Assembly: GCA_045576335.1 (NCBI GenBank)
Contig: JAZNGH010000017.1
Coordinates: 1 to 64,000 of the forward strand
Direction: 5' to 3'
Origin: Scatosoma sp045576335
GTDB lineage: Bacteria > Bacillota > Clostridia > Christensenellales > Borkfalkiaceae
DNA length: 64,000 bases
The translations under genes and the position numbers were made by a program. Shown here one piece after another: positions 32,092 to 40,875 of the stretch (its first letter is position 1; the number at the start of each line of letters is the position of its first letter). A model generated the notes under the pieces. It ran no database searches, was not told the DNA's origin, and worked only from the letters and a program-made list of their open reading frames with translations.

Positions 32092-32784
32092 ATGGAAAAA
32101 ATACCATTCAAAAAAATGAGCTTTACCGAATTTTCGCTGTTTTGTCTTATGGCGGGCTGTTCGGGCGGTATTATAGGTATCGGCGGGATTTCGTCGTTGC
32201 TTGCAAATTCGCTTTTGGGGGAGTGGGGCAGACTTATCGGCGCAATCCTGTTCTCGCTCGGCATTTTTGCCATCGTATCCTTTGAAATGAAGCTCTTTAC
32301 GGGCATGGTGGCGGATATCCCCACCTTGGGCTTAAAAAACAGCTGGCAATTACCCGTATGCTTTATATGCAACGCAATCGGCGTAGCAGTCGCCGCTTTG
32401 CTTGCGTACTATTCGCCCGTGTCCGAGGTGGTTATCGAAAATGCGGGCAAGGTGATAGAGGGCAAGCTCCACGCGGAGGACTGGGCAATTCGCGCGCTGT
32501 GTTCCTCCATTTTGTGCGGAATGCTCATCACCATTTCCGTAAAAGCGCGCTTCTATGCGCCGCAAAAGGGGTTAAGCCCCACGACGGGCGTCATTCTCCC
32601 GATCGTGGTTTTCGCGTTTTGCGGATTTGACCATTCCGTGGCGAATATGCTCTATTTTTATTACCTTGGCGAAGTTTCGTGGCAGGTGGTGGGATATATT
32701 TTAATCACCGTGGTCGGCAACATGATTGGCGGGCTTACCTTGCCGTTGATTTCTCTGCTTCGCGGCAAGGCTATGATGCAATAA
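32092..32784 (+). CDS. Formate/nitrite transporter family channel
   Basis: The 230-residue protein has six hydrophobic spans and the FNT hallmarks FEMKLFTGMVA (about 62-72) and FCGFDHSVANM (about 175-185), which carry the central selectivity residues, including the conserved His. Such pentameric channels move formate, nitrite, hydrosulfide or related small acids with protons. The substrate cannot be decided here. ATG 32092 is preferred over GTG 32068. The gene begins 13 bases before the start of the next gene's leader, suggesting co-transcription. Confidence 0.85.
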   Translation: MEKIPFKKMSFTEFSLFCLMAGCSGGIIGIGGISSLLANSLLGEWGRLIGAILFSLGIFAIVSFEMKLFTGMVADIPTLGLKNSWQLPVCFICNAIGVAVAALLAYYSPVSEVVIENAGKVIEGKLHAEDWAIRALCSSILCGMLITISVKARFYAPQKGLSPTTGVILPIVVFAFCGFDHSVANMLYFYYLGEVSWQVVGYILITVVGNMIGGLTLPLISLLRGKAMMQ

Positions 32785-32796
32785 AGGGAATAAGCT

Positions 32797-34272
32797 ATGA
32801 AGATACGCAAGATTTTATTGACGATAGCGAGCGTGATGACCTCTCTTATGCTCGCGTTGGGGTTATCGGGCTGCTTTGAATTGAGCGGACCGATTACGCC
32901 CGTGAGTATCGTTTCTATCCAAAAAACCTCGTCCTCGGGGCTTGTGGATACCTATACCATTACCTATTCCAACGGCAAGACGGACACCTTCCAAATCACC
33001 AACGGCAAGGACGGCGAGGACGGCTTAAACGGTCTGGACGGCGAGGACGGAAAGAGCGGCAAGGTTACGGCGTTGGAGCTGTACGAAACGTATAAAGAGC
33101 TTTACGGCGAAGATTTGACCTACGCCGAATTTTTATCCGCCTATATGACCTTCGACGGCACTTCGCGCGAGGATGCTTGCGCGGTCATCAACGACTGTTT
33201 GCAATCGGTGGGCAAGCTGTATTGTGCCTTTCAAGAACCAGATACGAGCGAAAACGCACCCAAACCCACCAAGCTCGCCGTATATACGGGTGCTTGCGTG
33301 ATTTACCGCATCGAGAGCGATTATACCTATTTTATCACCAACTACCACGTCGTTTACGACGAGGACGCGGCGGAAAAGAAGATTTCCGACGAGATATATT
33401 GTTATCTTTACGGTACGCAAGCCGAGCCCGAAAAAAAGACGGACACGGAGGGGAATAAGTATTGCGAATACGGAGAATACGCCCTTGCTTGCAGCTACGT
33501 AGGCGGGAGCGTGGAATACGATATCGCCGTGCTTAAAGCGGAAACGGCTGCCGTGCTTGCTTTAAGCGGCGGCGTAAAGCCCGTCACCTTCGCTTCCTCC
33601 TATTACGTGGGACAAACGGCGATTGCAATCGGCAACCCCAACGGCGACGGCATTAGCGTTACGCAAGGTATCGTCAGCGTGGATAACGAATTTATTTCGT
33701 TGGATATAGACGGAACGTCGCGTTCCTATCGCTCCGTGCGTATCGATACGGCGTTATACGGCGGTAATTCGGGCGGCGGGCTGTTTAACGGCAAAGGGGA
33801 GCTAATCGGCATTGCCAACGCGGGCAACGTGACCGACCAAAACATCAATTTCGCCGTGCCCGTACAAATCGTCAAGGGCGTAACGGAAAATATTATGCTG
33901 CACGCAAAGGACGGGGACGAGGAAACGAACGGCTTGTACAAAATCAAGCTCGGCATTACGGTCGTTTCTCAAAATTCTAAATATACTTACGACGCCGCGA
34001 GTGGCTTTGGCAGTATTACGGAAGATATCTTGATTAGCGAAATTACGGAAAACGGTATCGCCGCAAAGCTTGGGCTTAAAAAGGGCGATTTGTTAAAGGC
34101 GATCGTCGTCAACGGCGAGCGTTATACCTTAAACCGTTATTTTGAAATCGGCGATCATATCCCGTATCTGACGGAGGGCGTTACCTTCTCTTTCGTTTGC
34201 GAGAGGAACGGCGAGGAAAAAACGACTTCTACGCATACCGTTTTGGCGACCGATTTACAGCTCGTTCAATAA
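32797..34272 (+). CDS. Lipoprotein HtrA-like serine protease with collagen-like linker and PDZ domain
   Basis: The 491-residue protein carries a lipoprotein signal with lipobox LSGC (Cys26), then a short Gly-x-Asp-rich, collagen-like linker (about 70-88), a trypsin-fold protease with catalytic His184 (NYHVV), Asp242 (YDIAVL) and Ser325 (GGNSGGG), and a C-terminal PDZ-like domain (about 405-475; ENGIAAKLGLKKGDLLKAI). It would act outside the membrane in protein quality control. Most HtrA homologues are membrane-anchored by a helix, so lipid anchoring is a variation. Confidence 0.85.
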   Translation: MKIRKILLTIASVMTSLMLALGLSGCFELSGPITPVSIVSIQKTSSSGLVDTYTITYSNGKTDTFQITNGKDGEDGLNGLDGEDGKSGKVTALELYETYKELYGEDLTYAEFLSAYMTFDGTSREDACAVINDCLQSVGKLYCAFQEPDTSENAPKPTKLAVYTGACVIYRIESDYTYFITNYHVVYDEDAAEKKISDEIYCYLYGTQAEPEKKTDTEGNKYCEYGEYALACSYVGGSVEYDIAVLKAETAAVLALSGGVKPVTFASSYYVGQTAIAIGNPNGDGISVTQGIVSVDNEFISLDIDGTSRSYRSVRIDTALYGGNSGGGLFNGKGELIGIANAGNVTDQNINFAVPVQIVKGVTENIMLHAKDGDEETNGLYKIKLGITVVSQNSKYTYDAASGFGSITEDILISEITENGIAAKLGLKKGDLLKAIVVNGERYTLNRYFEIGDHIPYLTEGVTFSFVCERNGEEKTTSTHTVLATDLQLVQ

Positions 34273-34294
34273 TGTAAAAATATGGCTCTTACGC

Positions 34295-34324
34295 TTGACT
34301 TGTCATAATAAAATATGATAAAAT
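34295..34324 (+). promoter_or_regulatory. Promoter of acetyltransferase-like gene
   Basis: TTGACT (34295-34300), 18 bases, TAAAAT (34319-34324). Confidence 0.6.
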
Positions 34325-34355
34325 ATAGAAAACGAGCGAAAACAAGGAGCGTATT

Positions 34356-35477
34356 ATGCTGCAAATTGTTGAAGTACAGACGAAAAAACAGAGAAAGGAA
34401 TTTGTAGAATATCCGTTGCGAATGTATAAGGGCAACCCCTATTTCGTGCCGCCGCTTTACGGGGACGAAATGGCAATGTTCACCTCTAAAAACATATATA
34501 CGAAAACCTGTAAATCCGTTTTCTATCTCGCGCAACGAGGCGGGGTGACGGTCGGTAGAATACAGGGTATCGTTCAATATCAGTTCAATGATATTCATAA
34601 TGCGAAGCAGGTGCGTTTCACCCGTTTTGATTGTGAAAATAATCCCGAAACGGCAAAGGCGTTGTTCGAAGCCGTGGAGGCTTGGGCGAAAGAAAACGGT
34701 ATGGAGGAGGTCGTAGGACCGCTCGGGTACAGCGATTTGGAAAGAGAGGGCTTGCTGATTGAGGGCTTCGATTATCTTTCCACCTTTGAAGAACAGTACA
34801 ATTACGAATATTACGCGGGCTTGATCGAGGCTTGCGGCTACGTCAAGGACGTAGACTGGGTGGAATCCCGCCTTTTTCCTACGCCCAAACAAGACAAACG
34901 CTTCGGTGCGCTCGTAGACCGCGCAATGAAACGCCACAATTTACATATCGGGGGCGAAAAGCTGGGCAAACGCGCCTTTATCAAAAAATACGCGAAGGGC
35001 GTTTTCGAGTGTATCGACGAGTGTTATAAGGAATTATACGGCGTAGTTCCGTATACGCCCGAAATGCAAAAACAGATGATCGATCAATTTATGCTCCTTC
35101 TCAACCGCAAGTATATTATCGCGATTTGCGACGAGAATGAAAAGGTCGTGGCGTGTGGCTTGTGTTTGCCGGGTATCGGCAAAGCCCTGCAAAAGAGCGG
35201 CGGCAGATTGACTCCTGCCTGTATTTTCCGTTTGCTCAAAGCGGTGAAATCGCCCGAGTCTATCGACCTCGCGCTCGTGGGTATCTTGCCCCAGTACCGT
35301 AAATCGGGTTTGAGCGCGTTTGCAATGACTATTTTGCAGGAAATGTTCAACGACCCCAAAATCAAGTATATGGAAACCAACCTCAATTTGGAAACCAACT
35401 ACAACATTCAAGCGCAATGGAAGCATTTTAATCATATTCAACACAAGCGTAGACGCTCGTACATCAAAAAATTATAA
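34356..35477 (+). CDS. GNAT-like protein of unknown substrate
   Basis: The 373-residue protein resembles uncharacterised N-acetyltransferase-fold proteins of Firmicutes: NPYFVPPLYGDEMAMF near the start, GPLGYSDLEREGLLIEGFDY (about 128-147), and a C-terminal GNAT-like half with ALVGILPQYRKSGLSAFAM (about 308-326), where Q-x-x-R-x-x-G is the acetyl-CoA loop. AACAAGGAGCG precedes the ATG. The substrate is unknown. Confidence 0.65.
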   Translation: MLQIVEVQTKKQRKEFVEYPLRMYKGNPYFVPPLYGDEMAMFTSKNIYTKTCKSVFYLAQRGGVTVGRIQGIVQYQFNDIHNAKQVRFTRFDCENNPETAKALFEAVEAWAKENGMEEVVGPLGYSDLEREGLLIEGFDYLSTFEEQYNYEYYAGLIEACGYVKDVDWVESRLFPTPKQDKRFGALVDRAMKRHNLHIGGEKLGKRAFIKKYAKGVFECIDECYKELYGVVPYTPEMQKQMIDQFMLLLNRKYIIAICDENEKVVACGLCLPGIGKALQKSGGRLTPACIFRLLKAVKSPESIDLALVGILPQYRKSGLSAFAMTILQEMFNDPKIKYMETNLNLETNYNIQAQWKHFNHIQHKRRRSYIKKL

Positions 35478-35482
35478 AATAT

Positions 35483-35511
35483 AAACGCATCGGTCAGCGA
35501 CCGAGGCGTTT
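35483..35511. terminator. Bidirectional terminator between convergent genes
   Basis: AAACGC-A-TCGGTC (35483-35495) pairs with GACCGA-G-GCGTTT (35499-35511) around AGC. It serves the acetyltransferase-like gene and the convergent adenine deaminase gene. Confidence 0.75.
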
Positions 35512-35514
35512 CCG

Positions 35515-37308
35515 TTATTCTTTGATAATCAAATCGACGAAATTAAAGGTTCGACAATCGACCAGTCCGCGGTTGGTGAGCCGCGTTTCAGGTAAACACG
35601 CCAAAGGAATGAGAGCCATCGTCATAAACGGCGAAGGCATAGAACAACCGATATCCTCCCAAGCCCGCTCCAAATTTTCGACCATTTCGCTCATTTCTTC
35701 TAACGGCTTGTCGTTCATAAGCCCCGCGATAGGCAGGGGAACGAGCCCCAACACTTTACCGTCGGCGACTGCAACCATACCGCCGCCGCATTCGATAAGC
35801 GTGTTTGCGGCAAGCGTCATATCTTCGTTGTTCGTGCCCACTACGAGCAAGTTATGCGCGTCGTGTGCAACCGTTTGCGCCATCGCACCCTTTTTAATAC
35901 CAAACCCTTTGACGAAGCCGTAGCCGACCGTGCCCGTTTGATGATGGCGTTCGAAAACGGCAACCTTTAACACGTCGCGCTCGGTATCCGATTGCAGCAA
36001 TCCGTTCACGACGGGCATTTCGATATGTCTATCGTACGAGCCGACGCGCGCGGGGATAATCTCGATTACGTGTACCTTGACCTTATCCCCCGTAGCGGGT
36101 ATATTGAAATCGGCAGGGGAGAGCTTATTCAAACGCACCGATTTTTTCGCCGCGTCGGGATAAGCGTAGGGCGGGAATTCTTTGAGAAGCTTACCGTCCT
36201 TCGCTACGTACTCGCCGTCAATGAAAACGTCGGTCACGTGGCAGGCTTGCAAATCGTCAATCAATACCATATCCGCGCATTTGGAGGGGGTAATCGAGCC
36301 CATATCGTGGTCAAGCTGGAAACATTGCGCTACGTTGATCGTCACCATTTGAATCGCGGTCACGGGGTCAACGCCCTCTTCGATCGCACGCTTGACGATA
36401 TAATCGAGGTGACCTTGGCTTTGCAGGGTGTTGGGGTGGGTATCGTCCGAAATCAAACACGCAAAACGCGAATCGACCTCGCGGTTTGTCACCGCCTTTG
36501 CAACCTCTTTCAAATCGTGCCAAGCCGAGCCCTCGCGAAGCATAGCGTACATGCCAAGCCGCATTTTCGCGAGCGCGTCCTCCTCGCGGGTGGATTCGTG
36601 ACAGCAACGTACGCCCGAGGCGATATACCCGTTTAAGCCGCCGTCCGTTTCGGGCAAGGAATAATGTCCCGTGGCGATTTTATCCGCTTTGAGCGTTTCT
36701 CCGACGATTGCGTGCGTACGCGCGTCCGCGTTGAGAATACCGGGGAAGTTCATCATTTCACCTAACCCCACACATTCGTCCCAAGTCATCGTTTCCGCTA
36801 CGTCGTCGGGACCGATACTCGCGCCCGTGTCCTCAAACCCTGGCACGGCGGGAACGCAAGAGGGGGTAGTGAGCATAGCCTTTAACGGCGTGCGCTTCGC
36901 GTCGGCGAGCATATATTTTACGCCGTCCAAGCCCAAAACGTTACAAATTTCGTGCGGGTCCATAAAAATCCCGCTCGTACCGTGCGTAACGACGGCTTTT
37001 GCGTATTCCCCGACGGTGAGCATAGAGGATTCCACGTGAATATGACCGTCCATAAAAGCGGGGGCAAGATATTTCCCCGCCGCGTCGATCACGAGCGTGT
37101 TTTCGCCGATACAGCTTTTGCAATCGCCCACCTTGGCGATACGCCCCTCGCCCACGGCTACGTCTACGTTTTCAAGGATTTCACGCGTGCAGACGTTGAT
37201 AAGCTTCGCGTTTTTGATGACGAGCTCGGATTTTTCCGCGCCTACGGCGATTTTGACGAGCTGTTGCGAACATTCCCAAAGCGGTTTTTTACAAAATTTA
37301 TTCAGCAT
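35515..37308 (-). CDS. ade: Adenine deaminase
   Basis: The 597-residue protein is a full-length member of the amidohydrolase-type adenine deaminases (adenine to hypoxanthine plus ammonia), used in purine salvage. Metal ligands are visible in HIHVESSML (His89, His91) and DPHEI (about 117-121), with GHYS and DDTHPN further on; the C-terminal domain has the family CGGGMVAV element. AAGGAGAAAACT precedes the ATG, 10 bases after the lysR stop, so both are one operon. Confidence 0.92.
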   Translation of the reverse strand: MLNKFCKKPLWECSQQLVKIAVGAEKSELVIKNAKLINVCTREILENVDVAVGEGRIAKVGDCKSCIGENTLVIDAAGKYLAPAFMDGHIHVESSMLTVGEYAKAVVTHGTSGIFMDPHEICNVLGLDGVKYMLADAKRTPLKAMLTTPSCVPAVPGFEDTGASIGPDDVAETMTWDECVGLGEMMNFPGILNADARTHAIVGETLKADKIATGHYSLPETDGGLNGYIASGVRCCHESTREEDALAKMRLGMYAMLREGSAWHDLKEVAKAVTNREVDSRFACLISDDTHPNTLQSQGHLDYIVKRAIEEGVDPVTAIQMVTINVAQCFQLDHDMGSITPSKCADMVLIDDLQACHVTDVFIDGEYVAKDGKLLKEFPPYAYPDAAKKSVRLNKLSPADFNIPATGDKVKVHVIEIIPARVGSYDRHIEMPVVNGLLQSDTERDVLKVAVFERHHQTGTVGYGFVKGFGIKKGAMAQTVAHDAHNLLVVGTNNEDMTLAANTLIECGGGMVAVADGKVLGLVPLPIAGLMNDKPLEEMSEMVENLERAWEDIGCSMPSPFMTMALIPLACLPETRLTNRGLVDCRTFNFVDLIIKE

Positions 37309-37318
37309 AGTTTTCTCC

Positions 37319-38191
37319 TTATTCGTTTTGCGTGGTCGCGTCGAACTTGTTTTCGAGGAAGCGTTTGACGTCGTAGCTTTGCCGATAGATAAGATAGGTC
37401 GTTACCTTCGGCGCGGTAAAATCCTTCAAGGCAACTTCCTCCAACGAGCCGTCCTCAATCTTGTCCTTTACGAGTTTATAGGGCAGGAAAGAATACCCCA
37501 ATCCCTTTTCAAGATAGGGCAGCAGCTTGGAGGTGTTGTCCACGTCCAAACGGAACACGTGATTTTTGGGGAACAGCGAACGAATGAACACGCCCGCTTC
37601 GCTCAAAGTGAGGTCGCACATAAGATAGGGGAGCTTTGCAAGCTGGGCTTTGGTAACGCCGCCCGCGTACTCGTTTTTCCCCTTACCGCAAACGAGGGCT
37701 ACGCGATCCTCGTCAAAGACGTCGCAATTATACCCCAACCGTTTCAAGGGCACGGCAGAGAATACCATATCCAGCATATTGTCTTGTAATTGTTGGATAA
37801 GGTCGAGCGAGTGCCCGAGCATCACCTTGATAGAGGTCACCGAATTGTCTTTTAAGCACTCGTCGATAAGCGGTTTTACGTATACCTCGTAGGTGGCGTT
37901 GATTGCGCCTATGGAGAATTTACGGCTGTGCGAGGAGAGCGCGTTCATCTCTTCGATAGAGGTGTCCTGCAATTCGAGAATACGCTCCGCATACCGCAAA
38001 AAAATCTCGCCCGCTTCGGTGAGCGTCACCGTTTTCGAGCCGCGGGAAAAGAGCCGTTTGCCGACCTCTTTTTCCAGCTCGCTGATACGGTTTGTCACCG
38101 TAGATTGCGCGATACGCAGCTTTTCCGCCGCCAAGGTGAAATTTTTGACTTTTGATAAAAATATAAATGTTTTAAGCTCTTCGGTATTCAT
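37319..38191 (-). CDS. LysR-family transcriptional regulator
   Basis: The 290-residue protein has the LysR N-terminal winged helix (TFIFLSKVKNFTLAAEKLRI, VTNRISELEKEVGKRLF; residues 8-50) and a type-2 periplasmic-binding-like effector domain. It is co-transcribed with adenine deaminase, which suggests, but does not show, control of purine salvage. A promoter lies upstream. No strong ribosome site precedes the ATG. Confidence 0.85.
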   Translation of the reverse strand: MNTEELKTFIFLSKVKNFTLAAEKLRIAQSTVTNRISELEKEVGKRLFSRGSKTVTLTEAGEIFLRYAERILELQDTSIEEMNALSSHSRKFSIGAINATYEVYVKPLIDECLKDNSVTSIKVMLGHSLDLIQQLQDNMLDMVFSAVPLKRLGYNCDVFDEDRVALVCGKGKNEYAGGVTKAQLAKLPYLMCDLTLSEAGVFIRSLFPKNHVFRLDVDNTSKLLPYLEKGLGYSFLPYKLVKDKIEDGSLEEVALKDFTAPKVTTYLIYRQSYDVKRFLENKFDATTQNE

Positions 38192-38233
38192 AGAAAAAAT
38201 TGATTATCCTTATCGGTTTTATCTATTTATCTT

Positions 38234-38262
38234 ATTATAACGCGAAAGTCACAAAAAAGCAA
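38234..38262 (-). promoter_or_regulatory. Promoter of lysR-ade operon
   Basis: On the minus strand: TTGCTT, 17 bases, TATAAT (plus-strand 38262-38257 and 38239-38234). Confidence 0.65.
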
Positions 38263-38330
38263 GCGAATACAAGAAAAAAATCCCAACGTATGGAAATTTT
38301 GTTTTCTTTGCTTTTTTTCGCTTGGGGAGA

Positions 38331-38359
38331 TTGACAAATTATTTCAGATAAGATATACT
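38331..38359 (+). promoter_or_regulatory. Promoter of YggS-type gene
   Basis: TTGACA (38331-38336), 17 bases, TATACT (38354-38359). The predicted start of transcription falls at the first in-frame ATG (38367), which favours the second ATG (38397) as the translation start. Confidence 0.75.
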
Positions 38360-38396
38360 TATTAAGATGATTACGAGTATAACGGAGAATACGAAA

Positions 38397-39083
38397 ATGC
38401 AGGCACAGGATATCGCGCAAGCGGTTGCAACGATAAAAAACGAGCTTTCGCGCGGAAATGCGTTTGGGGAAAAGGTCACGCTGGTCGCGGCGACGAAAAT
38501 GCAGAGCGTCGAGGCAATCAACGCGGCGATTGAGGCGGGCGTGGACGCGGTCGCGGAAAACAAAGCGCAGGAATTTCGCGATAAAAACGAATTTTTGTTG
38601 CCCTGTCCCCGTCATTTTATAGGGCATTTGCAAACGAATAAGCTCAAATATCTCGTGGGAAAGGTGGAGCTGTTCCACTCTTGCGACCGCGACGAGCTGG
38701 TCAATGCCCTTGCCGAGCTTTCTATCAAGCGCGGAACGGTATCCAACGTGCTTTTGCAAATCAATATCGGCGACGAAGCGAGTAAAGGCGGTTACGCTTT
38801 TTCGGAGGCGAAAGCCGTTTTCGAAAGGGTAACGAAAACGGAGGGCTTGCGGGTTAAAGGCTTTATGGCAATGCTCCCCGAAAGCGAGGACGAGGCGTTG
38901 CTTCGAACGCTTACGCGCAAAATGCGCGGCGTGTTCGAATGGGCAAAAACGCAATCGACGGAAATAGAGTATCTTTCTATGGGTATGAGCGGGGATTATA
39001 GACTTTGCGTGGAAGAGGGGAGCAATATGATTCGCGTTGGCTCTACCATTTTCGGCAAGCGCGATTATGCCGCGCAAAAATAA
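38397..39083 (+). CDS. YggS/PLPBP-family PLP-binding protein
   Basis: The 228-residue protein has the fold-III PLP site: lysine in VTLVAATKM (Lys34), FIGHLQTNK, and C-terminal MGMSGDYRLCVEEGSNMIRV for phosphate binding. PLPBP proteins help PLP homeostasis and amino-acid balance without a known catalytic turnover. The start at 38397 is chosen for its GGAG site and because family members reach V-T-L-V-A after about 27 residues. It heads a cluster with a YiiX-like peptidase and an SDR. Confidence 0.88.
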   Translation: MQAQDIAQAVATIKNELSRGNAFGEKVTLVAATKMQSVEAINAAIEAGVDAVAENKAQEFRDKNEFLLPCPRHFIGHLQTNKLKYLVGKVELFHSCDRDELVNALAELSIKRGTVSNVLLQINIGDEASKGGYAFSEAKAVFERVTKTEGLRVKGFMAMLPESEDEALLRTLTRKMRGVFEWAKTQSTEIEYLSMGMSGDYRLCVEEGSNMIRVGSTIFGKRDYAAQK

Positions 39084-39092
39084 AGGGGTTTT

Positions 39093-39935
39093 ATGGCAGA
39101 AAAGACGAAAAAAAGGAAAAGAATAGTTGCCGTGCTTTGCGCGGTGGCGTTTTTCCTTTTGGGAATCGTCGGCGTTTTGGAAATCGGCGTACTCACGCAA
39201 CAAGGTTGGACGCGCTGGAAGCCCGATTACGAAAAAATCGATATCGAGCCGCTCCTAAAAAAGACCGAGCGCACCGACGAGGACTACCTCGTGCTGTATA
39301 AGCAAACGGGCTTGACGAGGCTTGGTATCGACGACCTCGCTTCGGTCAATCCAAAGCGCGTGCTGGAAATTCAAGACGCCTTTTTTAAGGAGTACGCCGT
39401 TACGCGTACGCATTTTGCGCCCTTTACTTATATGGAAAAGATAGACGGCTACACTTATTTGCCCCTTTTGAAGGACGGCGATATTCTCGTTTCCGCAACG
39501 ACCTACACCTCGTTTTTCCGTTACGGACATTCCGCGCTCGTGGTCGAGGGGGCGACGCGCACGCTTTTGGAATCGGTGTCCATAGGTCACGTAAGCGCGT
39601 TTGGACCCGCCGAGAGCTTTACCTCTTATGCAAGCTTTCTCGTGCTCCGTCCAAAGGTAGACGAAAGCGTAAAAGCACAAGTCGTAGCATACGCCAAAGA
39701 AGAGCTTTTGGGCGTGCCTTATCTTTTAACGGCGGGCATTTTTACCCAGAAATACGACGAAGGCAAGGTGGACGGCACGCATTGTTCGCACCTCGTTTGG
39801 CAGGCGTATAAGCGTTTCGGTATAGATTTAGACGCAACGGGCGGCGCGGTGGTTACGCCAAGGGATATCGCGCTTTCGCCGCAAGTGGAGTTGGTGCAAG
39901 CCTTCGGGTTTGATTTGGATACATTATGGAGTTGA
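39093..39935 (+). CDS. YiiX-like permuted papain-fold peptidase, membrane-anchored
   Basis: The 280-residue protein has one N-terminal membrane segment (about 10-32), then an extracytoplasmic domain in which the catalytic order is permuted: His146 in RYGHSALVVEG comes before Cys231 in GTHCSHLVWQAY, as in the YiiX/NlpC-P60-related group. DGDILVS at 128-134 supports the family. Possible targets are cell-wall peptides or lipoproteins. It overlaps a spurious early ATG of the next gene; the real spacing is two bases. Confidence 0.7.
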   Translation: MAEKTKKRKRIVAVLCAVAFFLLGIVGVLEIGVLTQQGWTRWKPDYEKIDIEPLLKKTERTDEDYLVLYKQTGLTRLGIDDLASVNPKRVLEIQDAFFKEYAVTRTHFAPFTYMEKIDGYTYLPLLKDGDILVSATTYTSFFRYGHSALVVEGATRTLLESVSIGHVSAFGPAESFTSYASFLVLRPKVDESVKAQVVAYAKEELLGVPYLLTAGIFTQKYDEGKVDGTHCSHLVWQAYKRFGIDLDATGGAVVTPRDIALSPQVELVQAFGFDLDTLWS

Positions 39936-39937
39936 TT

Positions 39938-40732
39938 ATGGAAAAATCGTACGCAATGGTTACGGGTGCGACGGGCGGCTTGGGAAAAGCCTTCGTTTAC
40001 GCGCTGGCAAAAAGAGGCGACGCGCTTATTTTGACGGGCAGGAGCGAGGAAAAGCTCCTTGCGCTTAAAGAGCAGCTGCAAGAAAAATTCGCGGGGATAG
40101 AGGTGCGCGTATACGCGGCCAATCTTTCGGACGAGAGGAGCAGGGTCGCGTTGACGGAAAAAATCGCGGCGGAAAATTTGTATATAAAATTGCTCGTCAA
40201 CGCGGCGGGCGCGGATATCCAAAAGGCGTTTTCTGCGTATTCGCAAGAAAAAATCGCTTTTCAATGCCGCGTCAATTTTGAGGCTGCCGTTTCGCTGTGC
40301 CGTTTTGCAATCGAAAGAAAAGCGCAAACCTTGGAAATCATCAACGTTTCCAGCGTTTCGGGTATTTACCCTATGCCCTATTTCGCAATATACAGCGCGA
40401 CGAAATCCGCGCTTACGTCCTTTTCCGTCGCGCTTCGCGAAGAGGTCAAGGGGCAAAATATCGCCGTCACCGCGCTTCTGCCCGGGGCTATGCCCACGCG
40501 CGAGGATATCAAAGAGCAAATTAAAGGGCAGGGGCTTTGGGGGAAGCTCGCGGCGAAATCGCCTGAATGGGTGGCGGAATACGCGCTCAAAGCCGTCCGT
40601 AAAAATAAGAGAAAGGCAATCCCAGGGTTTTGGAATAAAGTTATGCGCGTTTCCACGGCGTTGTTGCCCCTTTCTTGGAAATTACATTTTATAGCAAAAC
40701 GTTGGAGTAAAATATCCAAAGACGCCTTTTAA
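39938..40732 (+). CDS. Short-chain dehydrogenase/reductase
   Basis: The 264-residue SDR has TGATGGLG (residues 9-16), NAAGAD (88-93), INVSSVSG with Ser138/139, and Tyr152-x-x-x-Lys156 (YSATK). The start at 39938 has TGGAGTT upstream. The basic C-terminus (AVRKNKRKAIPGFWNKVMRV) matches SDRs acting on lipid or ketone substrates at the membrane. It is probably co-transcribed with the peptidase gene. Confidence 0.85.
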   Translation: MEKSYAMVTGATGGLGKAFVYALAKRGDALILTGRSEEKLLALKEQLQEKFAGIEVRVYAANLSDERSRVALTEKIAAENLYIKLLVNAAGADIQKAFSAYSQEKIAFQCRVNFEAAVSLCRFAIERKAQTLEIINVSSVSGIYPMPYFAIYSATKSALTSFSVALREEVKGQNIAVTALLPGAMPTREDIKEQIKGQGLWGKLAAKSPEWVAEYALKAVRKNKRKAIPGFWNKVMRVSTALLPLSWKLHFIAKRWSKISKDAF

Positions 40733-40786
40733 GTGAAAAAAAACGACCGTTTTTGTGAAGAAACGAAAAATGCCCCGCTCAAATCC

Positions 40787-40815
40787 TTGACAAATGGAAA
40801 TTTTTTGGTTATAAT
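40787..40815 (+). promoter_or_regulatory. Promoter of citrate-to-2-oxoglutarate operon
   Basis: Consensus TTGACA (40787-40792), 17 bases, TATAAT (40810-40815), followed by a 60-base leader to the ATG at 40876. Confidence 0.88.
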
Positions 40816-40875
40816 CGATTTATTAAATTTTACAGCGGTTATCAATCGAAAAAACAAAACGGAGAGGAATAAAGT

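Noticed and set aside
38367..38396. Leaderless start for the YggS-type gene
   Set aside because: ATG 38367 coincides with the predicted transcription start, but ATG 38397 has a GGAG site and matches the family N-terminus.
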